DNA of 64,000 nt from DASYAE01 sp036501535 (GTDB taxonomy: Bacteria > Actinomycetota > Actinomycetes > Streptomycetales > Catenulisporaceae), in NCBI GenBank assembly GCA_036501535.1, contig DASYAE010000202.1, positions 62,001 to 126,000 of the forward strand, read 5' to 3'. Positions 45,560 to 55,917 of the stretch are shown here, one piece after another (the stretch's first letter is position 1; each line of letters starts with the position of its first letter). The notes beneath the pieces are model-generated. The model saw only the letters and a list, made by a program, of their open reading frames with translations, was not told the DNA's origin and did no database searches. The position numbers and the translations under genes were made by a program.

Positions 45560-46516
45560 ATGACTGACACCCTTTCAGCCGGACCCGACGCGGCGTGCGG
45601 CTCTCGCGGCGAGGGCGGCGGCGCGCGGCCGGCGGGCGGTTCGGCGCAGTCCGAGCCGGGATCCGACTCGGACCCGGACGGGTCCTCCGGCCCGGCCCGC
45701 GCGGATCGTCACGACCCTTCCGCCGGGCCGCCGGCGCCCCTCGGGGACGCGCTGCGCCCGGAAGCCGAAGCGGCAGAAAAGTCGGAGCAGTCCGAGCAGA
45801 CCGAGCAGCCGACCCCCAGCCCGGTCACCCCGCGCGAGGCGGCGGTCTGGTACGCGGACGTGCTGGGCTGGCCGGTCACCCCGGCCGCGGGCCGGGTCGG
45901 CGAACCCGCAGCGTCGTCGCAGGCCGCGCAACCAAAATCAAGACCAGCACAGGCAGCACAGGCAGCACAGGTATCGGCTCAGACGTCTGACTCAACCGGC
46001 GCCCTAGCGTCGATCCTCTCCCCCGGCCCCTGGCTCTGGGCGGCTTCGGCCGCCCCGCGGCTCGTGGAAGCGGTCTGGCAGCGCTGCCCGGACGCGCCGA
46101 TCCTCGCGGTGCTCGGCCGCGCGGTGCCCGGCGCCGCCGGCCTCGGCGCCGTGGACGTGCCGGCACTGGTCGGCGCGGCCGCGCTGGAGCGGCTCGGCCG
46201 GGTGCCCGGCGCGGCCGGCCCGGTGGCCGACGGCCACGGCCGGATCCTGTTCCTGGTCGACCTCGGGCCGGACGGCGGCGGCGACTGCCCCCTCGAACGC
46301 TGGCGCGAGGCCGGGGTGGACCTGTGGATCCGCGGCCCCGGCGAGTTCTGCCCGCTGCCGACGCCGGGCGCGCGCGGGCCGAAGTCGGTCGTCTGGGCCG
46401 TCCCGCCGGATCCGGATCGGGCCGCGCTGCCCGCCGCGCGCGTGGTGACCGAGGTACTGGACCGCGCCGTGCGCGACGCCTATCCGGCGCTGTGGAACGC
46501 CACCACAGTGGATTGA
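45560..46516 (+). CDS. Low-complexity protein with weak prim-pol-like motif
   Basis: 318 residues from ATG 45560. A disordered N-terminal 95 residues rich in Ser, Asp, Gly, Glu and Gln is followed by REAAVWYADVLGWPVTPA, which recalls the start of bifunctional primase/polymerase domains, then an Ala/Gln-rich insertion and a C-terminal half without recognisable catalytic acid pairs. I infer a degenerate or regulatory homolog rather than a primase. Divergent from mshB. Confidence 0.5.
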   Translation: MTDTLSAGPDAACGSRGEGGGARPAGGSAQSEPGSDSDPDGSSGPARADRHDPSAGPPAPLGDALRPEAEAAEKSEQSEQTEQPTPSPVTPREAAVWYADVLGWPVTPAAGRVGEPAASSQAAQPKSRPAQAAQAAQVSAQTSDSTGALASILSPGPWLWAASAAPRLVEAVWQRCPDAPILAVLGRAVPGAAGLGAVDVPALVGAAALERLGRVPGAAGPVADGHGRILFLVDLGPDGGGDCPLERWREAGVDLWIRGPGEFCPLPTPGARGPKSVVWAVPPDPDRAALPAARVVTEVLDRAVRDAYPALWNATTVD

Positions 46517-46596
46517 GACCCATGGTTCGCCCGTGACGTTGACGTTCTTCCGGAGATCGCGTGGACCGATCTGCGGCGGTTGACTAGGCTGATCGC

Positions 46597-48819
46597 GTGG
46601 CGCTCGCGGTCGGGATGGATCTGAATGGGCGATACCGGCTGGAGCAGCCGCTGAGTCGTGGGCTCGCCGAACTGTGGCGGGCGACGGACCAGGCGCTTAG
46701 CCGGCCGGTCGCGGTCAAGGTGATGCCGGCGCTGGCGGCCGAGGCGGTCGCGGCCGGACGGCAGGCGGCGCAGGCCGCTGCGATGCTCCAGCATCCCTCG
46801 ATCACGACGGTGCACGACATCGGCGAGGACGACGGCCGGCTGTTCGCGGTGACGGAGCTGCTGGCGGGCCGGGACCTCGGGACGGTCATGCGCGAATCCG
46901 CCGCAGAACTGACGCCGGATCGGGCGGCGGCCATCGGGTCGCGCATCGCCGAGGCGCTGGCCGAGGCGCACTCCCACAGCATCGTGCACCAGGGCCTGAA
47001 GCCCTCGAACGTGGTGCTGCTCGCCGGAGACCTGGTGAAGGTCTGCGACTTCGGCACGGCCCCGATCGTCCTGGCCGCCGCGGACTCGCTCGGGGCGATG
47101 GCCGGATCGCCCGCCTTCATGGCGCCGGAGCAGTTCTCCGGCGGGGCGGATCACCGGGCCGACCTCTATGCGCTCGGCTGCGTCCTCCACGCGCTGGCGA
47201 CCGGAAGCCCGCCGTTCGGCGCGGACCGGCCGTGGCCAGAGCTGATGTATCAGCAGGTGAACGCCGAGCCCGCCGATCCCCGGACCGGCAGGGCGGATCT
47301 GCCCGCGGAGCTCGCCGAGCTAATCCGCTCGCTGCTGGCCAAGGATCCCGCGCAGCGCCCGCAGAGCGCCGCCGACGTCGCGAAGCGGCTCAGCGCGATC
47401 TTCCCGGCCGCGAACAGCGACGCGGCCGCGGCGCAGTGGGCGCTGCCCGGCGGCGAGCCGCTGCCGACCGTCGCGGCGACGGTCGTCGTCCCGGCCGCGC
47501 CTGCGCCGCCGGTTCCGGCTCCCGCTTCAACGCCGGTTCCGGCGCCGGTCCCGGCTCCGTCCGAGCCTTCTGAACCCTCTGAGTCCGCTGAGCCCTCAGA
47601 GCCCTCAGAGCAGCGGGCCCAGCCTGAGCCCGCGTCAGCTGAACCGGCGCCGGCCGACCAACCCCCGCCCTCGCCAGTCGACGCAGTGCCCTACGACCTG
47701 TTCCCCGCACCGGTGCCCGCGTACCCACAGGCTCCCCGCACCGCATCGATCGGGCCTGGCCGGGCAGTGGAGCTGATGCAGCGCGCCGCGAGGTCGGTCG
47801 GCCGGATCGTGGACAGCGAGCAGACCCTCGCGGCACTGTGCGCGGTGATCCAGACCTTCGCCGCGGTCGAGCCGAACCAGGCTCAAGCCCTGTTCGACAG
47901 CATCGAGATCTCCCCGGTCCCGCACTACGACGCCGGCGGCGACGCACAGGTCGCCCGGCTGCTCGCGGCTCTGGCCACCGGGATGCGGCTGATCAACTCC
48001 GGCGCCGCTCCCGGCATGCTCAACGAGGCCGCCGGCTTCGCCCGGGGCAAGTCGCTCACCCCGCACGCCGCGGCGCTCGCGCTGAGCGCCGTCGCCGCGC
48101 CGATGCTTTGGTACGACCGCAACAGCTCCCGCGACCTGCTGACGCGCGCCGAGCGGCAGCTCTCGAAGATCCCGCCGGGTCCCGCCCTGGACGAGGCGAT
48201 CAAGGCGGTCGCGATCCCTTTCGCGTCGATCGACCCCGGGTTCGCCGGTCAGATCGCGTTCCGCATCGTCGATCCCGCGCTCGCCGTCTCCGCGCACGTC
48301 CGGATCGCCGACCGGGTCCGGCAGGTGCCGGCCCACGCGGTCCCGTTCCTCAACGGCGCGCAGCAGCGACTCGGCGGGATCACCGATCCGCGAGTGCGCG
48401 AGGCGCGGGCGGCGGACGTCGCGGTGCGGCTCGCCGGCCTCGACTTCAGCCGCGCCCAGCAACTCCTGCCCGGCGCCGACGAGGACCGCAACCGGCTGCA
48501 CAGCGCCAGGGTGCTGACCGCCCTGGCCACCGCGAGTCGCGGTTGGGACCCCGTGCTCGCGGCGACATACGTGGACTCCGCGGTGCGTGAGGCCGTGGCG
48601 ACCGTGGACGACATCGACCGCTCTCGCGCGCACGCCGGCATCGGCGCCGCCTTGGCCACGACCTCTCCGGACCGCGCCAGGGGCCTGCTCTCCGAGGCGC
48701 ACCGGGCGTTGAAGGACGTCGCGGACCCGCGCCGCCGGGCATACGCGCTCTGCCATCTGGTGGCCTGCGGCCTCGGCGTACAGCCGGACGACGGGTGGAA
48801 CGCCGGCGCCGAGTCGTGA
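46597..48819 (+). CDS. Predicted Ser/Thr pseudokinase with helical C-terminal region
   Basis: 740 residues from GTG 46597 (ATG 46615 also possible). The N-terminal 265 residues have kinase subdomains: VAVKVM (Lys41), KVCDFGTAP (Asp151), MAPEQF and DLYALG. However, the glycine loop is degenerate (LSRGLAELWRA) and the catalytic loop reads HQGLKPSN at 131-138, with Gly133 where the proton-accepting Asp should be. A Pro/Ala/Glu/Ser-rich linker (about 285-370) leads to about 350 residues of helical, repeat-like sequence with no transmembrane segment. A cytoplasmic scaffold or ATP-binding switch is more likely than a phosphotransferase. Confidence 0.8.
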   Translation: MALAVGMDLNGRYRLEQPLSRGLAELWRATDQALSRPVAVKVMPALAAEAVAAGRQAAQAAAMLQHPSITTVHDIGEDDGRLFAVTELLAGRDLGTVMRESAAELTPDRAAAIGSRIAEALAEAHSHSIVHQGLKPSNVVLLAGDLVKVCDFGTAPIVLAAADSLGAMAGSPAFMAPEQFSGGADHRADLYALGCVLHALATGSPPFGADRPWPELMYQQVNAEPADPRTGRADLPAELAELIRSLLAKDPAQRPQSAADVAKRLSAIFPAANSDAAAAQWALPGGEPLPTVAATVVVPAAPAPPVPAPASTPVPAPVPAPSEPSEPSESAEPSEPSEQRAQPEPASAEPAPADQPPPSPVDAVPYDLFPAPVPAYPQAPRTASIGPGRAVELMQRAARSVGRIVDSEQTLAALCAVIQTFAAVEPNQAQALFDSIEISPVPHYDAGGDAQVARLLAALATGMRLINSGAAPGMLNEAAGFARGKSLTPHAAALALSAVAAPMLWYDRNSSRDLLTRAERQLSKIPPGPALDEAIKAVAIPFASIDPGFAGQIAFRIVDPALAVSAHVRIADRVRQVPAHAVPFLNGAQQRLGGITDPRVREARAADVAVRLAGLDFSRAQQLLPGADEDRNRLHSARVLTALATASRGWDPVLAATYVDSAVREAVATVDDIDRSRAHAGIGAALATTSPDRARGLLSEAHRALKDVADPRRRAYALCHLVACGLGVQPDDGWNAGAES

Positions 48820-48899
48820 GCCGTCGCAGCGCATCGACGGCCTGCGCCTGACTGACGCTCAGGCGGTCGCGCGACGGCGTAGACCCGGCTGCGCATACG

Positions 48900-51068
48900 A
48901 TGCTCACCGTGAACGACGAGATCTCCTTCCCTCGGCAGTACGCACGCACACAGCGGTTCACTCTCGGCACACCACGCGCGTTCTCCCTGGCCCCGGATCG
49001 CTCGCGGATCGCGTTCCTGCGCACCAAGACCGGCGCCGACCGGGCCACCTGCCTGTGGACCGTGCATCCGGCGACCGGCGCCGAGCGGCTGGTGGCGGAC
49101 CCGGTGGACCTGCTGGCCGGCACCGCGGCGGAGGAGCTGACCGCCGAGGAGAAGGCGCGCCGCGAGCGCTCGCGGCAGGGCGCGGCGGGCATCGTCGACT
49201 TCGCGGCCGACCGGGCCGTCCGGCTGGCCGCCTTCACCCTGTCCGGCCGCCTGTTCACCGCCGACCTGGAGTCCGGCGAGGTGCGCGAACTGCCCGCGGC
49301 GGGGCCGGTCATCGATCCGCGGCCGAACCCGGCCGGCACGCACGTGGCGTACCTGTCCGGCGGCTCGCTGCGCGTCATCGGCGCCGACGGCGCGGACGAC
49401 CGGGCGCTGGCCGAGCCGGACGGCGAGAACGTCGGCTACGGCGCGGCGGACTTCGTCGCCGCCGAGGAGCTCGACCGGCACCGCGGGTACTGGTGGTCGC
49501 CGGACGGCCGCGAACTGCTCGCCGCCCGGGTCGACGACTCGCCGGTGGCGCGCTGGCACATCTCCGACCCGGCGCAGCCGGACCAGCCGCCCCGCGCGGT
49601 CGGCTATCCGGCTGCCGGCACCGCGAACGCGCTGGTGAGCCTGGTCCGGCTGGGCCTCGACGGCAGCCGCGCGCCGGTGCTCTGGGACACCTCCGGGTTC
49701 GAATACCTGGCCACCGTCTCGTGGTCCGAGGACGGCCCGGCCCTGCTCGGCGTGCTGTCCCGGGACCAGCGCTCGGCCCGGGTGCTCGCGGTGCAGCCGG
49801 ACGGCTCGACCGCGCTGCTGGCCGAGGAGCGGGACGAGTCCTGGACCGAGTTCTCCCCCGGCGCCCCGGCCTGGTCGCCGGCCGACCAGTCCACCGGGCG
49901 CACCGCGCGGCTGGTCCGGATCGCGCCGCGCGGCGCGGCCTATCGGCTGATCGCCGACGACAGGGTACTGACTCCGGACGACGTGCAGGTGCGGGCCCTG
50001 CTCGGCTTCGAGGCGGGCTTCGCCTACCTCTCGGCCTCGTTCGCCGATCCGACCCGGATCGAGATCGTCCGGGTGCCGCTGGACGGCCCGGAGGAGGGCG
50101 CCGCGGCGCAGCCCGAGCGGTTCGGCCCGGCCGACGGGGTGAGCACCGCCGCGCTCGGCGGCGGGCTGGCGGTCACCGTCGCCGCGAACCTGGCCGAGCC
50201 GAACCGGCGGGTCGCGGTCGTGGGCCTGGACGACGGCAAGCCGCTGTGCGAGCTGACCGTCGCCAGCGAGATCCCGAAGCTCACCGCGCGCCCGCAGGAA
50301 CTGGTGCTCGGCGAGCGCGGCCTGCGCGCCGTGCTGCTGCTGCCGGCCGGACACACGCCGGGCGCGAAGCTGCCGGTCCTGCTCGACCCCTACGGCGGTC
50401 CGCACGCGCAGATGGTGCTCGGCGCGCACAACGGGTTCCTGCAGAGCCAGTGGTTCGCCGACCAGGGCTTCGCCGTGCTCGTCGCGGACGGCCGGGGCAC
50501 CCCGGGGCGCGGCCCGGCATGGGATCGCGCGGTGCTGCACGACTTCGCCGGGGCCACCCTGGACGACCAGGTCGACGCCCTGCACGCGGCCGCCGAGCGC
50601 TTCCCCGACCTCGACCTGGACCGGGTCGGCATCCGCGGCTGGTCCTACGGCGGCTACCTCTCGGCGCTGGCGGTGCTCAAGCGGCCGGACGTGTTCCACG
50701 CGGCGGTCGTCGGCGCCCCGGTCACTGACTGGCGGCTCTACGACACCGGATACACCGAGCGGTACCTCGGCCATCCGGACCAAGACGGCGCCGTCTACAA
50801 CGCCAACTCGCTGTTCCCCGACGCCGGCGAAGGCGCGTGGCAGTGGGCCGAGCCGCACCGCCCGATGATGCTGATCCACGGCCTTTCGGATGACAACGTC
50901 GTGGTGGCACACACGCTGCGGCTCTCCTCGGCGCTGCTGGCCGCGGGTAGGCCGCACGAGGTACTCCCCTTGAGCGGGGTCACCCACATGACTCCGGCCG
51001 AGGTGGTGGCCGAGAACCTAATGCTCCTTCAGGTCGACTTCCTGCACCGCGCACTGCGCCGGGGCTGA
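48900..51068 (+). CDS. S9 family prolyl oligopeptidase / dipeptidyl peptidase IV-like
   Basis: 722 residues without a signal peptide. The N-terminal beta-propeller region precedes an alpha/beta hydrolase domain with nucleophile Ser582 in GWSYGGY, Asp664 in GLSDDN and His696 in GVTHMT. A DPP4-type ADFVAAEELDR (glutamate pair that anchors the free N-terminus of substrate) and GYWWSPDG are present, favouring dipeptidyl-peptidase specificity. GTG at 48909 is an alternative start. Confidence 0.88.
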   Translation: MLTVNDEISFPRQYARTQRFTLGTPRAFSLAPDRSRIAFLRTKTGADRATCLWTVHPATGAERLVADPVDLLAGTAAEELTAEEKARRERSRQGAAGIVDFAADRAVRLAAFTLSGRLFTADLESGEVRELPAAGPVIDPRPNPAGTHVAYLSGGSLRVIGADGADDRALAEPDGENVGYGAADFVAAEELDRHRGYWWSPDGRELLAARVDDSPVARWHISDPAQPDQPPRAVGYPAAGTANALVSLVRLGLDGSRAPVLWDTSGFEYLATVSWSEDGPALLGVLSRDQRSARVLAVQPDGSTALLAEERDESWTEFSPGAPAWSPADQSTGRTARLVRIAPRGAAYRLIADDRVLTPDDVQVRALLGFEAGFAYLSASFADPTRIEIVRVPLDGPEEGAAAQPERFGPADGVSTAALGGGLAVTVAANLAEPNRRVAVVGLDDGKPLCELTVASEIPKLTARPQELVLGERGLRAVLLLPAGHTPGAKLPVLLDPYGGPHAQMVLGAHNGFLQSQWFADQGFAVLVADGRGTPGRGPAWDRAVLHDFAGATLDDQVDALHAAAERFPDLDLDRVGIRGWSYGGYLSALAVLKRPDVFHAAVVGAPVTDWRLYDTGYTERYLGHPDQDGAVYNANSLFPDAGEGAWQWAEPHRPMMLIHGLSDDNVVVAHTLRLSSALLAAGRPHEVLPLSGVTHMTPAEVVAENLMLLQVDFLHRALRRG

Positions 51069-51090
51069 TCCAGGCGGATGTGACCTAAAA

Positions 51091-51119
51091 GTGACAACCG
51101 GAACGGGCGCGGAGCGTCT
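51091..51119 (+). promoter_or_regulatory. Putative ECF promoter of sigma-factor gene
   Basis: GTGACAACC (51091-51099), 15 nt, CGTCT (51115-51119). Counting from the AAC core the gap to CGTC is 16 nt, the usual ECF promoter geometry. The same two elements with the same spacing precede the DUF4232 lipoprotein gene at 52915-52943. Located about 90 nt upstream of the sigma ATG. Confidence 0.7.
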
Positions 51120-51205
51120 GGAGGGCTTGCGGGGGTTACGCCCGCCGCTCGACCTCCGGGAGGGAACGGCTCCATGGCAACCAGCGCTCGCCCACAGGCG
51201 GCACG

Positions 51206-51850
51206 ATGAGCGTCGCCGCCCCCTCATATCCCGGTGCCTCCCATGGCGCAGCCATCCCTGGCTCGGTACGGCACCCGGGTGGCGGCATGGGTGAGCGCAG
51301 CGACTGGAGCACGTCGGCGCAGCAGCTGCCGGACTCGTCGCTCGGCGGCCGGTCGGTCAAGCGCCGCCAGTCGGACATCGACGCGCTGGCCGCCGAGCTG
51401 TTCTCAGCGCACTACAGCCGGCTGGCCGGCTGGGCGCGCAAGCTCCTGGACGACGACGACACCGCACACGAGATAGCCATGGAGGCCTTCACCCGTCTGC
51501 TCGGCAAGCTGCGCAAGGTGGACGACCCGGTCGGCTACCTCTATGTCATCGCCGCCAACCTGGTGCGCGACCACTGGCGCAAGACCCGGCGCGAGCGCGA
51601 GGTCGTGCGGCTGGCCAAGCAGGCCAGCGCGCAGGAGGCCACGGTGAGCTCTGGCGCCGGCGAGGCCGACCTGCGCAGCCTGGTCGAGTCGCTGCCGGAG
51701 CGGCTGCGCACGACCGTGCTGCTCTACTACTACGCGGGGTTCCCGCTCGCCGACGTGGCCCGGCTCACCGACCGTCCGGTGGGCACCGTGAAGAGCGACT
51801 TGTTCCATGCGCGGGCAGTGCTGCGGCAGGCTTTGGACGGAACGCGATGA
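51206..51850 (+). CDS. ECF RNA polymerase sigma factor
   Basis: 214 residues from ATG 51206; ATG 51287 would give 187 residues and a more typical length. Region 2 is LFSAHYSRLAGWARKLL ... AHEIAMEAFTRLL ... PVGYLYVIAANLVRDHWR, and region 4 is SLPERLRTTVLLYYYAGFPLADVARL ... VGTVKSDLFHARAVLRQAL. The stop overlaps the next gene's ATG by 4 nt, the arrangement expected for sigma/anti-sigma pairs. Probably autoregulated through 51091-51119. Confidence 0.9.
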   Translation: MSVAAPSYPGASHGAAIPGSVRHPGGGMGERSDWSTSAQQLPDSSLGGRSVKRRQSDIDALAAELFSAHYSRLAGWARKLLDDDDTAHEIAMEAFTRLLGKLRKVDDPVGYLYVIAANLVRDHWRKTRREREVVRLAKQASAQEATVSSGAGEADLRSLVESLPERLRTTVLLYYYAGFPLADVARLTDRPVGTVKSDLFHARAVLRQALDGTR

Positions 51851-52791
51851 GCGACAGAGAGCACGAGGGACAGCACCCGGGGCGCCGCGACGGCGCGGAT
51901 CCCGGCGACCAGTACTACGACCCGCTGAGCGAGAGCCTCGACTCCACCGCGGACGGCGGCGATCCGCTGGTCGACCGCCGGCTGCGCGGCCTGATCGGAC
52001 CGATCGCGCCGATGAACGCGCCGGTCCACGGCTTCGACCGGGTGATGATGCGGGTCCGCCGGCGCCGGGCCCGGGCCGCCGCGCTGCGGGCCGGGGGCGC
52101 GCTGATGGCAACCGCCGCCGTGATCAGCTGCGTTTTCATCGGCATCCGCATCGGCGAGGGGACCACGGTCCCGAGCGCCGCGTGCGGATCGAGTCAGACC
52201 GGCGACTGCGCCACCAGCGGCAGCAGCGGGGCCGGACTGACTCGCACCGGTACGGCGTCAGCCCAACCGTCGGGGGCGCCTGGCACGGCGCAGCCGGCAG
52301 CCACGCCGACGGCCACCGCGTCCGGCGGGAACGGGGCGCTGCACGAGTGCACCACGACGGATCTGAAGGCCGCCGTCTCGGTCGTGGCGAACTCGCAGGG
52401 CGCCGGCAACGAGGAGCTCAACATCGCCCTGACGAACCAGTCCTCGCAGCAGTGCGCCGTCTACGGCTACCCCGGCCTCAAGCTCGAGGACATGAACCAG
52501 TCGCAGCAGGCCACGACCGTGCAGCGGACCACCTACGCGGTGCAGGCGGTGGAGCTCGTCCCGAACGGCGGCCAGGCGGCGACCACCGTCAGGTTCGACA
52601 TGGACGTGCCCGGCACCGGGGACGCCACCTCCGGGCCCTGCCAGCCGGAGACCTACTTCCTGGAGATCACCCCGCCGAACCAGACCACGCAGTTGGTCGC
52701 CGAGATCAGCGGCGGGCCGGTCACGGTCTGCCAGAACGGGACGCTGCAGGCCTACCCGTTCGTCGCGGGATCGACCGGGCCGGGCCAGTAG
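51847..52791 (+). CDS. One-pass membrane protein with external DUF4232 domain; candidate anti-sigma
   Basis: 314 residues. A cytoplasmic N-terminus of about 75 residues (acidic, then a PVHGFDRVMMRVRRRR basic segment) precedes one transmembrane helix at about 80-102. A Ser/Thr/Gly/Pro linker leads to a C-terminal DUF4232 domain with cysteines in LHECTTTD, SQQCAVYGYPG, GPCQPETY and VTVCQNG. No zinc anti-sigma motif (HxxxCxxC) is present. Translational coupling to the sigma gene suggests it binds the sigma factor inside and senses something outside; this is inference. Confidence 0.75.
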   Translation: MSDREHEGQHPGRRDGADPGDQYYDPLSESLDSTADGGDPLVDRRLRGLIGPIAPMNAPVHGFDRVMMRVRRRRARAAALRAGGALMATAAVISCVFIGIRIGEGTTVPSAACGSSQTGDCATSGSSGAGLTRTGTASAQPSGAPGTAQPAATPTATASGGNGALHECTTTDLKAAVSVVANSQGAGNEELNIALTNQSSQQCAVYGYPGLKLEDMNQSQQATTVQRTTYAVQAVELVPNGGQAATTVRFDMDVPGTGDATSGPCQPETYFLEITPPNQTTQLVAEISGGPVTVCQNGTLQAYPFVAGSTGPGQ

Positions 52792-52914
52792 CGGGAATCC
52801 GTTCGGACGCCCGTCCGGACCGCCCGGGTGGCAGGCTCCTGGCCGCCGCCCAAAACTGAAGACGCACTGCGCAGGACACAGCGGTCCGCCTTTCGCCGGA
52901 AGCTTTGTCGGATC

Positions 52915-52943
52915 GTGACAACCCGGACGTCGGCCCGACGTCT
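52915..52943 (+). promoter_or_regulatory. Putative ECF promoter of DUF4232 lipoprotein gene
   Basis: GTGACAACC (52915-52923), 15 nt, CGTCT (52939-52943): identical elements and spacing to 51091-51119. The spacer contains half of a GACGTCGG/CCGACGTC dyad (52926-52942). About 65 nt upstream of the ATG. Confidence 0.7.
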
Positions 52944-52950
52944 TTATGGG

Positions 52951-52969
52951 TAGCTGTGATCCACAGCTA
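52951..52969. promoter_or_regulatory. 19-bp perfect dyad in lipoprotein leader
   Basis: TAGCTGTG, 3 nt, CACAGCTA: perfect 8-bp arms just downstream of the predicted -10 and about 40 nt before the ATG. Position fits an operator or a leader RNA hairpin. Confidence 0.55.
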
Positions 52970-53007
52970 ACGCATTGGAGTCCAGGGGGAGAGGAAGAGG
53001 GACGATT

Positions 53008-53685
53008 ATGCATCGGAAGACCGAGTACAGCATCGGGGTCGCCTTGGGCGCCGCAGCGCTCGTCATCGGGGTGGCGGCCGGCTGCGCGTCGAACGGCTCG
53101 GGGGGGAAGTCGCCCACGGCGGGCGGGAGCACGACAGGGAGCCCGCTGCCCTCACAGTCCGTCAGCGTGGTGACGCTGCCTGCGGCGGCGTCGTCGAGCG
53201 CGACCGCCGGGGCGACCGACGTGGCCGCCGGGACGCCGTCGAAGTGCTCGACCAACGACCTGTCCGGCTACGTCTCGATCGTGCCCAACTCGGCCGGGAT
53301 GGGCAACGAGCTGATGAACGTCAAGCTCACCAACACCTCGGGCCACACCTGCACGATCTACGGCTATCCGGGCTTCCAGCTCGAGGACAAGAACCAGAGC
53401 AACCTGCCGACCAACGTGGTGCGCACGAGCGGGACCGAGCAGACGATCACCGTGCCGAACGGCGACTCGGCCGCGACCACGGTGCGGTTCGACTTCGACG
53501 TGCCCGGCGCCGGCGACAACCCCACCGGGCCGTGCCAGCCCGAGTCCTACTACACCCAGATCACGCCGCCGGACCAGACCACGCAGCTGGTCGCGCAGAT
53601 CCAGGGCGGCCCGGTCACCGTCTGCCAGAGCGGCGAGATGCAGGTGCTGCCGTTCGTCTCCGGCCCCACCGGCCCGAACCAGTAA
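53008..53685 (+). CDS. DUF4232 lipoprotein
   Basis: 225 residues from ATG 53008, preceded by a strong purine-rich site (GGAGAGGAAGAGGGA). Signal sequence ending in the lipobox VAAGC, a Ser/Thr/Ala-rich linker, then a DUF4232 domain very similar to that of the membrane protein upstream (CTIYGYPGFQLED, TTVRFDFDVPG, GPCQPESYY, ITPPDQTTQLVAQI, GGPVTVCQSG). The two are recent paralogs. Likely expressed from its own ECF promoter. Confidence 0.85.
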   Translation: MHRKTEYSIGVALGAAALVIGVAAGCASNGSGGKSPTAGGSTTGSPLPSQSVSVVTLPAAASSSATAGATDVAAGTPSKCSTNDLSGYVSIVPNSAGMGNELMNVKLTNTSGHTCTIYGYPGFQLEDKNQSNLPTNVVRTSGTEQTITVPNGDSAATTVRFDFDVPGAGDNPTGPCQPESYYTQITPPDQTTQLVAQIQGGPVTVCQSGEMQVLPFVSGPTGPNQ

Positions 53686-53772
53686 CCGACGCAGACCGGT
53701 CAGCTGCGATCTGATCCGCCGACCGACGACCCAGCCGCACCCCCAGACCCACGCAACCACACTCGCGGGGTC

Positions 53773-53789
53773 CGGGGGCTCGGCCCCCG
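53773..53789. terminator. Short GC hairpin between convergent genes
   Basis: CGGGGGC, 3-nt loop, GCCCCCG, six bases before the typA stop at 53795 and about 90 nt after the lipoprotein stop. Terminator position for both. Confidence 0.55.
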
Positions 53790-53794
53790 AAATG

Positions 53795-55660
<1,866 letters not shown>

Positions 55661-55762
55661 ACCGGTCGTGTCGCTTTCTCGGGTCGTCAGGAGGTTGGGC
55701 GGCGGGTGCATCGATGAGCTGATTGACGCTCATGCCGGACTTCGTCGGCCGGCGCACCCGAA

Positions 55763-55788
55763 GCGCCCCCCTCCATGGTAGGGGGCGC
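55763..55788. repeat. 8-bp GC inverted repeat upstream of typA
   Basis: GCGCCCCC (55763-55770) and GGGGGCGC (55781-55788) with a 10-nt loop, about 100 nt upstream of the typA start and between divergent genes. Could be a leader hairpin or an operator. Confidence 0.45.
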
Positions 55789-55917
55789 GGCGCCTTCCGA
55801 TGGACCGCGCGATCCGCCGGGCGCATCCCCGGCAGGTGCTAATTCCCCGGTCAGGGTCTATGGTTGCGGCCACTGAGACGCGGCGGGAAGCTGCTGAAGC
55901 CACGGGAGAGTCCGTCA

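Noticed and set aside
48249..50987. Minus-strand frame of about 900 codons opposite the pseudokinase end and S9 peptidase
   Set aside because: Antisense shadow of two recognised proteins.
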